From Thermodesulfovibrio sp. N1 (GTDB lineage Bacteria; Nitrospirota; Thermodesulfovibrionia; Thermodesulfovibrionales; Thermodesulfovibrionaceae): DNA of 64,000 bases. The notes under the pieces were generated by a model that was not told the DNA's origin, made no database searches, and was given only the letters and a program-made list of their open reading frames with translations. The DNA lies in NCBI RefSeq assembly GCF_001707915.1, contig NZ_MAVV01000001.1:47970-111969 (forward strand), in the 5' to 3' direction. The first letter of the stretch is position 1; every line of letters starts with the position of its first letter. Both the position numbers and the translations under genes were made by a program. This document shows positions 9,059-16,414 of this stretch, in pieces.

Positions 9059-9973
9059 TTAATTTTTAACTGGCATTCTACTGCAAGCACTATCCCTTAA
9101 AAGGGATGAATCATCTAAATTTAAAACAGTTTTCAATGCAGTAATTGCAACTTCAATCTGGCTTTTATCAGGTTCTTTTGTGGTTATTTTCTGAAATAAC
9201 AATCCAGGAGCTATGATAATTTTGCCAAATCTGGTATTTTGCCATTTTGCCGAAAGTTTTAATATTTCATAGGAAATTCCTGCAATGATGGGTAGAAGAA
9301 TAATCCTGCTGAGTGCTTTCATCATAAAACTCCAAGAAGAAGGAATCATTGAAAAAAATAAAATACTGATAATAAGGACAATAAATATGAAACTTGTTCC
9401 ACATCTAACATGAAATCTTGAATACTTTGATACATTTTCAATATCTAAAACTTTTTCTGTTTCAAAGGCATTGATTACCTTGTGTTCAGCTCCATGATAG
9501 GCAAAAATTCTTCCCATTTGAGGCCACAATGCGATTCCATATACATATCCTATAAAAATAATAACTCTCAAAATTCCATCTACAAAATTGAAAAGAAAGG
9601 GATTTATCTGAACTAAATTTAAAAAGTAACCAGTTAGTTTTGTAAGATAAAGAGGAAGCACAATAAAGAGGGCTATACCAATGAAAAAAGCAAGAATTAA
9701 AGATAAAGCCATACTCCAAGGATTTGATTTTTCTTCTTTAAATACAACTTTACTGCTAAAATCTATTGCTTTCAAGCCTAACCACATTGTTTGAATTAAT
9801 ATAAAGAATCCTCTAATTATGGGAATTTTTGTTAAAAGGCTTTGTTTTTTAAATTTTTCAGATTGAACAATAATATCACCTTCGGGATTTCTGACCGCTA
9901 CTGCCCATCCCTTTGAAGATTTCATCATTACGCCTTCAATTACTGCTTGTCCACCTATTGTTGAACTGTTCAT
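9059..9973 (-). CDS. DUF1385 membrane protein
   Basis: A DUF1385 family protein of 304 residues if started at the ATG at 9973, which gives MNSSTIGGQAVIEGVMM, the expected family N-terminus. A TTG at 10006 would add 11 residues and has a GGAGGG five bases upstream, but that sequence is also one arm of the rpmE terminator, so the ATG is preferred. Several membrane segments are visible (for example LSLILAFFIGIALFIVLPLYL and FIFIVLIISILFF) plus the family motif YHGAEHKVINAFE. DUF1385 genes commonly sit between rpmE and prfA, as here. The biochemical function is not established. Confidence 0.85.
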   Translation of the reverse strand: MNSSTIGGQAVIEGVMMKSSKGWAVAVRNPEGDIIVQSEKFKKQSLLTKIPIIRGFFILIQTMWLGLKAIDFSSKVVFKEEKSNPWSMALSLILAFFIGIALFIVLPLYLTKLTGYFLNLVQINPFLFNFVDGILRVIIFIGYVYGIALWPQMGRIFAYHGAEHKVINAFETEKVLDIENVSKYSRFHVRCGTSFIFIVLIISILFFSMIPSSWSFMMKALSRIILLPIIAGISYEILKLSAKWQNTRFGKIIIAPGLLFQKITTKEPDKSQIEVAITALKTVLNLDDSSLLRDSACSRMPVKN

Positions 9974-9979
9974 TTTTTT

Positions 9980-10014
9980 AAATAAAAAAGGGTTAGAAAC
10001 AACCAATCTAACCC
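9980..10014 (-). terminator. Rho-independent terminator after rpmE, overlapping an alternative DUF1385 start
   Basis: On the minus strand an 8-bp perfect stem (GGGTTAGA / TCTAACCC, 10014-10007 with 9997-9990) closes a 9-nt loop and is followed by TTTTTTATTT. The loop contains the TTG at 10006 and the stem contains the only good Shine-Dalgarno for it. It either ends rpmE mRNA or attenuates read-through into DUF1385-prfA-prmC. Confidence 0.75.
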
Positions 10015-10036
10015 TCCAATTTATTTTCTTAATTTA

Positions 10037-10237
10037 CTATTTCTTTCCGTATTTTTTCATGAATTTTTCTACTCTTCCCTCAGTATCAACTATTTTCTGC
10101 TTGCCTGTATAAAAGGGATGACATTTTGAGCAAATATCCACTTTAATTAAAGGTTTTGTTGAGTGAGTAATAAATGTTTCGCCACAGGCACATATTACCT
10201 TTGCTTCCTTGTATTGAGGATGGATTTTTTCTTTCAT
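10037..10237 (-). CDS. rpmE: 50S ribosomal protein L31 (zinc-binding type)
   Basis: A 66-residue L31. It starts [20 protein letters not shown] and contains [13 protein letters not shown], the highly conserved L31 core; the cysteines in ICAC and CSKC make it the zinc-ligating (C+) form rather than the zinc-independent paralogue. The start is supported by GGAGGGA a few bases upstream. It heads the run of minus-strand genes DUF1385, prfA, prmC, which is the usual neighbourhood. Confidence 0.97.
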   Translation of the reverse strand: MKEKIHPQYKEAKVICACGETFITHSTKPLIKVDICSKCHPFYTGKQKIVDTEGRVEKFMKKYGKK

Positions 10238-10519
10238 TCTTCCCTCCGTGAGAATTTTCTTAATTTTAATTTTATCCTGAAATAGTAATTTTTAGCAAGC
10301 AAAACTATTTCCCTGAAATTGCCGATAGAAAATTCAAAGAGTGATTTTTTGACTCTAAAAGTCCTCTTAAGAGGGGATTTTATCTAAAATTTTTCATCTA
10401 CCTATCTTTTACATCCATTTTTTTATCCCTTGTATCCACCTGTCTATCTTCTCCTTTGCCTCATCAAAGCTCGCAAATTCATTGCGCCAGTATAAAAACA
10501 AACAATAGTAGCTTTACTT
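10238..10519. other. 282-bp gap: rpmE upstream region plus insertion-sequence debris
   Basis: No intact gene. The left part holds the rpmE ribosome binding site and presumably its promoter. A 12-bp palindrome CCTCTTAAGAGG lies at 10363-10374 and could be an IS end or a hairpin. The right part (10409-10513, minus strand) is a short transposase-like remnant described separately. No tRNA or other structured RNA was recognised. Confidence 0.5.
10409..10513 (-). pseudogene. Possible C-terminal transposase remnant
   Basis: A minus-strand open stretch of 34 codons between two stops, too short for a gene by itself. It includes WRNEFASFDEAKEKIDRWI, which resembles the segment near the C-terminus of rve-type (DDE integrase core) transposases where an E-F-x-S/T-F-E/D-E-A pattern precedes the YN-rich tail. 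It directly abuts the start of a broken IS256-type gene on the other strand, so the site has probably taken more than one insertion. The identification rests on a short motif and is tentative. Confidence 0.3.
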
Positions 10520-11032
10520 TTGAATGAACTTATGAAGAAGGAAAGAGAGATTTATTTAAGGGAAAGTATAGACAACAAAGCAAATGGATATTATGAAAGA
10601 CAACTTGCCTGTTTTTTAGGGAACTTAGGTATTTCAGTCCCAAGAGACAGAAAATCAGAATTTCGTCAAGCAATATTGCCTGCAGAATGGCAGAAAGCTA
10701 ATGAGAGTTTTCAGGAATTTATTCTCAATCTTGTGAGTTACTCACCAAATAAAATAAAGGCACTGCTACAGTCAATGAATCTTCCCTACTCAGCAGAACA
10801 AATAGAGGAGACAAAAGAATTACCATCAGATATGTTTGCCCTTTTTATAGATACCTATCATACTCAGATAAAAGATGAAGAAGTAAGCGGGATAGAGAAG
10901 AATAAATGGAAAAAGTCGATTCCTTTGGTTAAGTTAGCTTTATATGAATTGAAGCAGATGTTTGTGAAAAAATTCTATGGACAGACACAATTCTCTTGGC
11001 AAGTGTCACTTTTAACAATAGCAGCAGTGTAA
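10520..11032 (+). pseudogene. IS256/mutator-type transposase, internally deleted
   Basis: A 170-codon frame (TTG at 10520 or ATG at 10532). The first 75 codons match the N-terminal region of mutator-type transposases: KANGYYERQLACFLGNLGISVPRDRKSEFRQAILP. The next part reaches the first catalytic Asp region (FALFIDTYHTQIKDE), after which the protein jumps to a basic, tail-like segment (KNKWKKSIPLVKLALYELK). Intact family members are about 400 residues with a D-D-E triad; the second Asp and the Glu are missing, so a large internal part has been lost. Not expected to transpose by itself. Confidence 0.7.
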
Positions 11033-11070
11033 TAAGTTTTACCTGTTTATAATTATGATAAAATATTTAA

Positions 11071-11904
11071 ATGGTCTGGTTAATTATATTTATTTCTCTT
11101 TTGATGCCTTCTATCTTATCAGCTCAAGATGAAGCTTATGTTTTTGTCATTGACGACAATCAATTACCTTTATCAGGATATAAAGTGATAGGTACCCTTC
11201 AAGAAGATACATTCTTAGGTAGTACAAAACCATTGAAAAAATGGATACACCATACTAAATCTGAATTATTTCTATTTAAAAATGGGGTTCTATTTAAAGT
11301 AAAAGATGTTCAAATTGTAGACAAGGCAAAGGGATTAGTACTTTTTGTAATTGACTTATCAGATAAAAGAAATATATTTTTTAATCTTAAGGATGTCTCA
11401 ATAGAAAAAGACATAAAAATTCTAATAAAAAATAGAGAGTGGATAAATAAAAGATTTAGAAAAAGTCTGCCTGCTCTAAAAATAGAAGAAGATCCTCTAT
11501 TTTTAGCAAAGCATTATGAAAGCATTGGACAAATTGAAAAGGCTACGGTTTTCTATGAAAAAACTCTTAACAATAATCCTGGCTCTAAAGAACTTATTGA
11601 AAAATTAGCACTTCTCTATTACAAAAATGGAAAATTCAGTGAAAGCAAAAATTTTATTATGAAACTTCCGCAAAATCAAGAAAATCTCAGCAGATTAATT
11701 GGAATTCTGATAATTGAAAAAAATTTTTCAGAAGCTTTAGTTTTTTTGAATAATTCTATATATAAAGATTTACCTTACTTTCATTATCTAAGAGGAATTA
11801 TTTACAGCCTCATAGAGAGAAAAGATGAAGCCTATAAAGAAGTAATTGAACTATCAAAAAAAGACTCAGTATTAGCACAGTCCCTAAGAGACTTCTTACG
11901 ATAA
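11071..11904 (+). CDS. Exported TPR-like protein of unknown function
   Basis: A 277-residue protein with a signal peptide (MVWLIIFISLLMPSILSAQDE, likely cleaved after SAQ). Residues about 22-110 form an unrecognised beta-rich domain; the C-terminal half is made of helical pairs of tetratricopeptide type (FLAKHYESIGQIEKATVFYEKTLNNNPGS, then ELIEKLALLYYKNGKFSESK, then a pair ending near the C-terminus). TPR domains mediate protein contacts, here in the periplasm. There is no clear ribosome binding site; a TATAAT at 11048-11053 lies 17 bases before the ATG, so a very short leader is likely. It is the first of a run of exported-protein genes. Confidence 0.6.
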   Translation: MVWLIIFISLLMPSILSAQDEAYVFVIDDNQLPLSGYKVIGTLQEDTFLGSTKPLKKWIHHTKSELFLFKNGVLFKVKDVQIVDKAKGLVLFVIDLSDKRNIFFNLKDVSIEKDIKILIKNREWINKRFRKSLPALKIEEDPLFLAKHYESIGQIEKATVFYEKTLNNNPGSKELIEKLALLYYKNGKFSESKNFIMKLPQNQENLSRLIGILIIEKNFSEALVFLNNSIYKDLPYFHYLRGIIYSLIERKDEAYKEVIELSKKDSVLAQSLRDFLR

Positions 11905-11914
11905 AACAAATCCC

Positions 11915-11943
11915 TTGACAAGAATCATTTAAATTGATAGAAT
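11915..11943 (+). promoter_or_regulatory. Sigma70-type promoter upstream of the DUF3617 lipoprotein gene
   Basis: TTGACA at 11915-11920, a 17-bp spacer and TAGAAT at 11938-11943, a near-consensus pair. The start site would be near 11950, leaving a leader of about 148 nt before the ATG at 12098, long enough for post-transcriptional control. The leader holds A/T-rich runs but no riboswitch class I recognise. Confidence 0.65.
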
Positions 11944-12097
11944 TGAAACAAATAAATATTGAGGTAATTTTAAAGTTGATTAAAAAAATAATTTTTTTAC
12001 CTTCTATTGCTCCCTTCCTTTTTCTTAATCTATATCTTTATTTATGTGTTACGTTTGTGCCATCTAAGATTGCTTAAATAAAAAAAAGGAGGCAAAT

Positions 12098-12514
12098 ATG
12101 TACCGAAAATTTTTGCTACTGTTAATTGTGGTATCTTTATTCTTTTTTGCCTGTGGCAGTAAGCCATCAGGTCCTAATATGAAAGAAGGTAAATGGGAAA
12201 TCACTGTTAAAATTGAAACAACTGGGAATATGCCCTTTCAAATGCCACCACAGACTTTTACTCAATGTATAACAAAAGATAAAGCTATCCCTCAAAAGGC
12301 TGAAACTGATCAGGACTGCAAAATTACAAAAAGCACTATGAGTGGAGATACTGTCAACTGGACAATTGAGTGTAAAACTCCTGAAGGACCTGTTATAAGT
12401 GAAGGTACTGTTACATACAAAGGAGACCGTTTTGATGGAGTAGTAAAAATGAAACATTTTGGAATGGACATTACACAGTATATGAACGGAAAATGGATTG
12501 GAGATTGTAAATAA
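12098..12514 (+). CDS. DUF3617 lipoprotein, copy 1
   Basis: A 138-residue protein. The N-terminus is a lipoprotein signal with a lipobox-like FFAC at residues 16-19, so it is probably lipid-anchored. The mature part matches the DUF3617 family: it begins MKEGKWEITVKIETTG, has the QCITKDKAIP segment with conserved Cys, and ends with the paired YKGDRFDGVVKM and GKWIGDCK elements. The three mature cysteines besides the lipid-anchored one (QCI, DCK, ECK) and the last GDC probably form disulfides. A strong AAAGGAGG precedes the ATG. A paralogue lies at 15971-16384. The family function is not known. Confidence 0.8.
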   Translation: MYRKFLLLLIVVSLFFFACGSKPSGPNMKEGKWEITVKIETTGNMPFQMPPQTFTQCITKDKAIPQKAETDQDCKITKSTMSGDTVNWTIECKTPEGPVISEGTVTYKGDRFDGVVKMKHFGMDITQYMNGKWIGDCK

Positions 12515-12537
12515 CCAATTCTCGATGGAGGATTTTT

Positions 12538-13131
12538 ATGAATATTGTTGAAAGAGTAAAAAATATCCTATTTAAGCCCTCTCAAACATGGGCTGAAATT
12601 AAAAATGAACAAATCAGTATTGCTGAAATTTATCTTTCCTATGTGGTAATTCTTGCTTCAATACCTGCTATTGCTCAGTTTATTGGAAGTGCTTTTATAG
12701 GTTATTCTGTAATGGGCATGCATTTCCGAATGGGAATTGGTTCTGCCTTAGGATATGCTATTGTTTCCTACATATTTTCACTCATTGGTGTTTACATTGT
12801 TGCATTGATTGCCAATGCATTAGCTTCGAGTTTTGGTTCTGAATCTAATCTCACCAATGCTTTTAAAGCTGTTGCTTTCTCTATGACTCCTATATGGGTT
12901 GCAGGTGTTCTTTACATAATTCCGCCGCTTTCTATTCTTGTTATTTTAGCTGGGTTATATGGAATTTATCTTTTTTATTTAGGACTTCCTATTTTAATGA
13001 ATACTCCAAAAGAAAAGGGATTGCTCTATGTTATTGTAGTTATAGTCATTACAATTATTTTTTACATTATACTTGGTTTTATAACATCTGCACTATTCAT
13101 AGCCGGACCAATGGGTCGAGGAATGATGTGA
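12538..13131 (+). CDS. YIP1-family membrane protein
   Basis: A 197-residue protein with about five membrane spans and the Yip1/DUF1282 family pattern: an N-terminal amphipathic segment VERVKNILFKPSQTWAEIK, then hydrophobic helices (IYLSYVVILASIPAIAQFIG, YIFSLIGVYIVALIANALA, AVAFSMTPIWVAGVLYIIPPL) with the SMTPxW signature, and a glycine/methionine-rich tail. Start supported by GATGGAGG upstream. It lies 23 bp after the DUF3617 lipoprotein gene and is probably co-transcribed. Bacterial members have no settled role. Confidence 0.8.
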   Translation: MNIVERVKNILFKPSQTWAEIKNEQISIAEIYLSYVVILASIPAIAQFIGSAFIGYSVMGMHFRMGIGSALGYAIVSYIFSLIGVYIVALIANALASSFGSESNLTNAFKAVAFSMTPIWVAGVLYIIPPLSILVILAGLYGIYLFYLGLPILMNTPKEKGLLYVIVVIVITIIFYIILGFITSALFIAGPMGRGMM

Positions 13132-13170
13132 TGAAATAGAAAAATCCATAAAACAGATCGGTTGAGGTTA

Positions 13171-13213
13171 ATTGGTCAAAGATTATTAAAAAATTATAAA
13201 GAGATTGACCAAT
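13171..13213 (+). promoter_or_regulatory. Inverted repeat whose right arm covers a start codon
   Basis: ATTGGTCAA at 13171-13179 and its exact reverse complement TTGACCAAT at 13205-13213 are separated by 25 A/T-rich bases. The right arm runs into the first two bases of the ATG (13212) of the 5'-nucleotidase gene. In RNA this would be a 9-bp stem hiding the start; in DNA it could be an operator for a dimeric protein. Confidence 0.45.
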
Positions 13214-14753
13214 GGAATTTTTTAAAAAGTTTATCCTTTTTTTAATCTTTCTACTTATTTTTGTTTCCAATCTAACTGCAGAAACAATTGAATTAAGAAT
13301 CCTTTATATAAATGATTTTCATGGTTTTGCAAATCCCTATAAGCCACTTGGTTCTGAAAAGTTACTTGGTGGGGTATCCCACCTTGCAGAAATGGTAAAA
13401 AAACTCAGAAATGAAAAGCCTTCTATATTTCTTGCAGCAGGGGATATGATTCAAGGGGATAACTGGGCAAATCTTTTTGAAGGAAAATCTGTAATTGAAC
13501 TAATGAATGCTATGGAATTTGATGTAATGGTTGTTGGTAATCACGAATTTGATTTTGGGCTGGAAGTGCTAAAACAAAGGATTTTAGAAGCCCGATTTCC
13601 CATTCTTGGGGCAAATGTGGAAGGCTTAGAATTATTAAAACCATATATTATCAAAGAAATCTCGGATATAAAAATTGCCATTGTCGGTATTGTAACAGAG
13701 GATACACCTGTATCGACTCATCCAAAAAATGTAAAAGGATTAACATTTTTATCACCTGAAAAGACAGTTGAAAAATACATAAAAGAATTAAAAAGTCAAG
13801 TTAACATTATAATTGTTCTTTCCCATATCGGGCATTATGCTGATAGAAAATTAGCAGAAAAAATAAAGGGAATTAATATAATTGTAGGTGGACACTCCCA
13901 TACAAAAATTGAAAAGCCTATTTTAATAAATGAGACTATCGTTGTTCAGGCTTGGGAACATGGAAAGGCATTAGGAGTGTTGGACCTTACTTTGATGGAT
14001 GGCAAAATAACAAAATTTGAAGGATATCTAAAAGAAATAAGCCCAGAAAAGATTGATGCAAAAATTTCTGTAAAAGCTATTGTAGATAAATATAATGAAA
14101 TGGTTGATGCTGTTCTTAGTGAAAAAATTGGTGTAGCTCAGACTGACTTCGACGGAGAAAATGTAAGGAAGAAGGAGACTAATCTCGGCAATTTCATTGC
14201 AGACATAATAAAAAAAACAGCAAAAGCTGATATAGCAATAATTAATGGCGGGGGGATAAGGGCAAGTATAAAAAAAGGTGATATAACGGTCAAAGATATT
14301 TACTCTGTCCTTCCTTTTAATAATTATATTGTGGCCATAAAACTAACAGGAAAACAGATAAAAGAAGCATTGGAGCATGGGGTTTCGGCTATTGAAAAAG
14401 GAGAGGGTAGATTCCCTCAAGTCTCTGGAATTAAGTTTAGTTATAATCGTGATAATAAGCCAGGATTTAGAATTCAAGAAGTTTTTATTGGAGAAAAACC
14501 CCTTGAACTTGATAAAGAATACTCCGTTGCAACAAATGACTTCCTTGCTGCAGGCGGAGACGGTTATAAAGTCTTTGGGGAGGCAATAAAGGCATCAAAG
14601 GATTTTGTAATCATAGGTGGGGTAATGAAAGGTGAGAAAGTTATTTATTCTGACTCAAGTAGATATCTTAGGGATGTGGTGGTTGAATACATAAAGAATG
14701 AAAAGATTATCAATTATACAACTGAAGGTAGAATAACAGAAATTAAGGATTAA
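13212..14753 (+). CDS. Periplasmic 5'-nucleotidase / UshA-like metallophosphoesterase
   Basis: A 513-residue exported enzyme; signal peptide 1-23 ends near NLTAE. The N-terminal calcineurin-type domain has all metal motifs: NDFHG, AAGDMIQGD, GNHEFDFG, SHIGHYAD and GGHSHT. The C-terminal 5'-nucleotidase domain (about 300-500) has GNFIADI, INGGGIRA and the substrate-stacking VATNDFLAAGGDGY region. Such enzymes strip phosphate from nucleotides or nucleotide sugars in the periplasm. Only a weak ribosome binding site is seen, and the start codon lies at the edge of an inverted repeat. The stop overlaps the next ATG by one base. Confidence 0.9.
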   Translation: MEFFKKFILFLIFLLIFVSNLTAETIELRILYINDFHGFANPYKPLGSEKLLGGVSHLAEMVKKLRNEKPSIFLAAGDMIQGDNWANLFEGKSVIELMNAMEFDVMVVGNHEFDFGLEVLKQRILEARFPILGANVEGLELLKPYIIKEISDIKIAIVGIVTEDTPVSTHPKNVKGLTFLSPEKTVEKYIKELKSQVNIIIVLSHIGHYADRKLAEKIKGINIIVGGHSHTKIEKPILINETIVVQAWEHGKALGVLDLTLMDGKITKFEGYLKEISPEKIDAKISVKAIVDKYNEMVDAVLSEKIGVAQTDFDGENVRKKETNLGNFIADIIKKTAKADIAIINGGGIRASIKKGDITVKDIYSVLPFNNYIVAIKLTGKQIKEALEHGVSAIEKGEGRFPQVSGIKFSYNRDNKPGFRIQEVFIGEKPLELDKEYSVATNDFLAAGGDGYKVFGEAIKASKDFVIIGGVMKGEKVIYSDSSRYLRDVVVEYIKNEKIINYTTEGRITEIKD

Positions 14754-14962
14754 TGAGAATATTTGTAAACAACAAACCTGTAACCCTTTTACCAGGCATG
14801 ACTGTGAAGCATGCCTTAATAAAAGCGGAATTACTTGAAGAAATTGAGGCAGGCAAAAAGGTTTACGATGAATGGGGAAATGAACTGGGTTTAGACGGAG
14901 AGTTGGCAGAAGGAGTAAAACTTTTTGTTCGAACAAAAGAAATTAATAAATTTACTAAATAA
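14753..14962 (+). CDS. Small protein, possibly beta-grasp fold
   Basis: A 69-residue soluble protein, MRIFVNNKPVTLLPGMTVKHAL at the start, whose strand-turn-strand-helix layout resembles ThiS/MoaD-type beta-grasp domains. The C-terminal Gly-Gly needed for activation is absent (it ends NKFTK), so it is not a canonical sulfur carrier. It overlaps the 5'-nucleotidase stop through TAATG, implying coupled translation. No signal peptide, unlike most neighbours. Function unknown. Confidence 0.5.
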   Translation: MRIFVNNKPVTLLPGMTVKHALIKAELLEEIEAGKKVYDEWGNELGLDGELAEGVKLFVRTKEINKFTK

Positions 14963-15022
14963 AAAAACAGTTATGAATAGCAAAAAATCATTAACAGAAA
15001 TTTTTCTTAGGAGGTATAAGCC

Positions 15023-15871
15023 ATGAAAGGATGGGTAAAAATAATATTTGTGATTGGGTTTTTGGTAATTGCATTCGACGGGGTCGCTTTTGCACAGGAG
15101 GACAGGAAGGGGTGCAAAGACCATCCCATGTTTACGAGAATGGAAAATTTTTATATTTACGAATGCAGAGTTAGTGATTATGATCAGGCTGACTTCAGAG
15201 ACGAAAAAGGGAAAACGGTTAAAGTCGAAGGTAAGTATTACTATGCTCTTTTTAAAATCAAAAAAGGCGTTACTCCTCCATCAGCTTTAAAAGTAATAAG
15301 GAATTTTCAGAATGCTATTAAAAATATTGGTGGAAAAGTTATATATGAAAATATTCCATATGGCGATTATGGTTATACCTATATGACATTATTTAAGCCA
15401 GAAATGAAGAGCTGGATAATATTAGAGTTCTGGGGCGGGGATCGTTATAAATTAATAATCGTAGAAAAAGCAGAAATGGCACAAGAAGTAGTTGCAGACG
15501 CAAAGAGCATGATGAGTGATATTCAGACAAAGGGCAGTGCCTCTGTTTATGGAATCTATTTTGATTTTGACAAAGCAGATATAAAGCCTGAGTCTGAACC
15601 GACAATTAAAGAAATTGCAAAACTTCTTCAGGAAAATAAGACTTTGAAACTTTATGTGGTAGGTCATACAGACAATGTAGGGACTATTGATTATAATCTG
15701 AAACTCTCAAAGGCAAGGGCAGATGCTGTGGTTAAAGAGTTAACAACAAAGTATAAAATTTCATCAGACAGACTGAGGGCATTCGGAGTTGCCTCTTTAG
15801 CACCAGTTGCATCGAATAAGACAGAGGATGGCAGAGCAAAGAATAGAAGGGTGGAATTAGTAGAGCAGTAG
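15023..15871 (+). CDS. OmpA-family outer-membrane-associated protein, copy 1
   Basis: A 282-residue exported protein. Signal peptide about 1-25 (cleavage near AFAQE). Residues about 26-150 form an unrecognised domain with a conserved KDHPMFTRM start and two cysteines. The C-terminal domain (about 170-282) is OmpA-like peptidoglycan binding: IYFDFDKADIKPES, VVGHTDNVGTIDYNLKLS and NRRVELV. There is no N-terminal beta-barrel, so it is a small periplasmic or outer-membrane-linked peptidoglycan binder. Strong AGGAGG ribosome site. It is a close duplicate of the gene at 18533-19372. Confidence 0.85.
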   Translation: MKGWVKIIFVIGFLVIAFDGVAFAQEDRKGCKDHPMFTRMENFYIYECRVSDYDQADFRDEKGKTVKVEGKYYYALFKIKKGVTPPSALKVIRNFQNAIKNIGGKVIYENIPYGDYGYTYMTLFKPEMKSWIILEFWGGDRYKLIIVEKAEMAQEVVADAKSMMSDIQTKGSASVYGIYFDFDKADIKPESEPTIKEIAKLLQENKTLKLYVVGHTDNVGTIDYNLKLSKARADAVVKELTTKYKISSDRLRAFGVASLAPVASNKTEDGRAKNRRVELVEQ

Positions 15872-15887
15872 TTAAAGTTTAATGATA

Positions 15888-15928
15888 ACCCCTTTTATTT
15901 CCTCTTAATTTAGGAGAGAAAAAGGGGT
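15888..15928 (+). terminator. Duplicated intergenic hairpin after OmpA-like copy 1
   Basis: ACCCCTTTT pairs with AAAAGGGGT around a smaller inner stem. No U-tract follows, so this could be a terminator of weak type or an mRNA-stabilising hairpin. A matching structure follows copy 2 at 19388-19431. Confidence 0.45.
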
Positions 15929-15970
15929 ATTAATAAAAGAAAAAAACATAAACAATAAGGAGGAAAGGAA

Positions 15971-16384
15971 ATGACAAAAAAGAACATTATTTTAGTATTT
16001 TTTATTTTTATATTTCTGCTCTCAGGCAATGCCATAGCACAAGAACCTAACCTCAAAGAGGGTCTTTGGGAAATTACTACTACGATTGAAGAGCCGGGCA
16101 TGCCCAAAGAGATGATGCGACAGACCTATAAACATTGCTTAACAAAAAAAGATTATATTCCATATAAAGAAGAAGATAAAGAATGCAAAGTTACAAACTT
16201 TAATGTTAAGGGGAATACAGTTACATGGACGATAAAGTGTAAGAATGCGGAAGGGACTTCCACAGGTACAGGCAGGGTAACCTATAAGGGAGATACCTTT
16301 GATGGATTGATAAAATTCAAAGACCCAGAAGGGGAGATGACCATGACTATGAAAGGAAGATGGACGGGGAAATGTCCAAAATAG
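15971..16384 (+). CDS. DUF3617 exported protein, copy 2
   Basis: A 137-residue paralogue of the protein at 12098-12514. Here the N-terminus is an ordinary signal peptide (ending near NAIAQE) without a lipobox cysteine, so this copy should be free in the periplasm. The mature part has LKEGLWEITTTIEEPGMP, a KHCLTKKDYIP segment, CKVTNFNVKGNTVTWTIKC and the final GRWTGKCPK, giving four cysteines in the same order as the first copy. AAGGAGG lies upstream. It sits directly after the OmpA-like copy 1 and before a Cys-rich exported protein. Confidence 0.8.
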   Translation: MTKKNIILVFFIFIFLLSGNAIAQEPNLKEGLWEITTTIEEPGMPKEMMRQTYKHCLTKKDYIPYKEEDKECKVTNFNVKGNTVTWTIKCKNAEGTSTGTGRVTYKGDTFDGLIKFKDPEGEMTMTMKGRWTGKCPK

Positions 16385-16414
16385 AAATTTAATTGAATTT
16401 TAAGAGGTGTCAGG

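Larger units (their letters stand above)
15023..15970 (+). repeat. Segmental duplication, unit 1 (OmpA-like gene and downstream spacer)
   Basis: Near-identical DNA to 18533-19460 at the signal-peptide end, throughout the 3' about 400 bp and into the spacer with its hairpin. The middle about 370 bp is divergent. The pattern suggests duplication followed by gene conversion of the ends or selection for difference in the middle. Confidence 0.75.

Noticed and set aside
11944..12097. Possible riboswitch in the long leader before the DUF3617 lipoprotein gene
   Set aside because: No conserved riboswitch core or terminator/antiterminator pair could be recognised in the A/T-rich leader.
12894..13139. 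Open frame of 81 codons inside the YIP1 gene
   Set aside because: It lies in another frame of a convincing membrane protein gene, has no ribosome site and reads as low-complexity aromatic sequence.
14753..14962. ThiS/MoaD sulfur carrier
   Set aside because: The fold pattern is suggestive but the C-terminal Gly-Gly is missing and no ThiF/MoeB-like gene is nearby.
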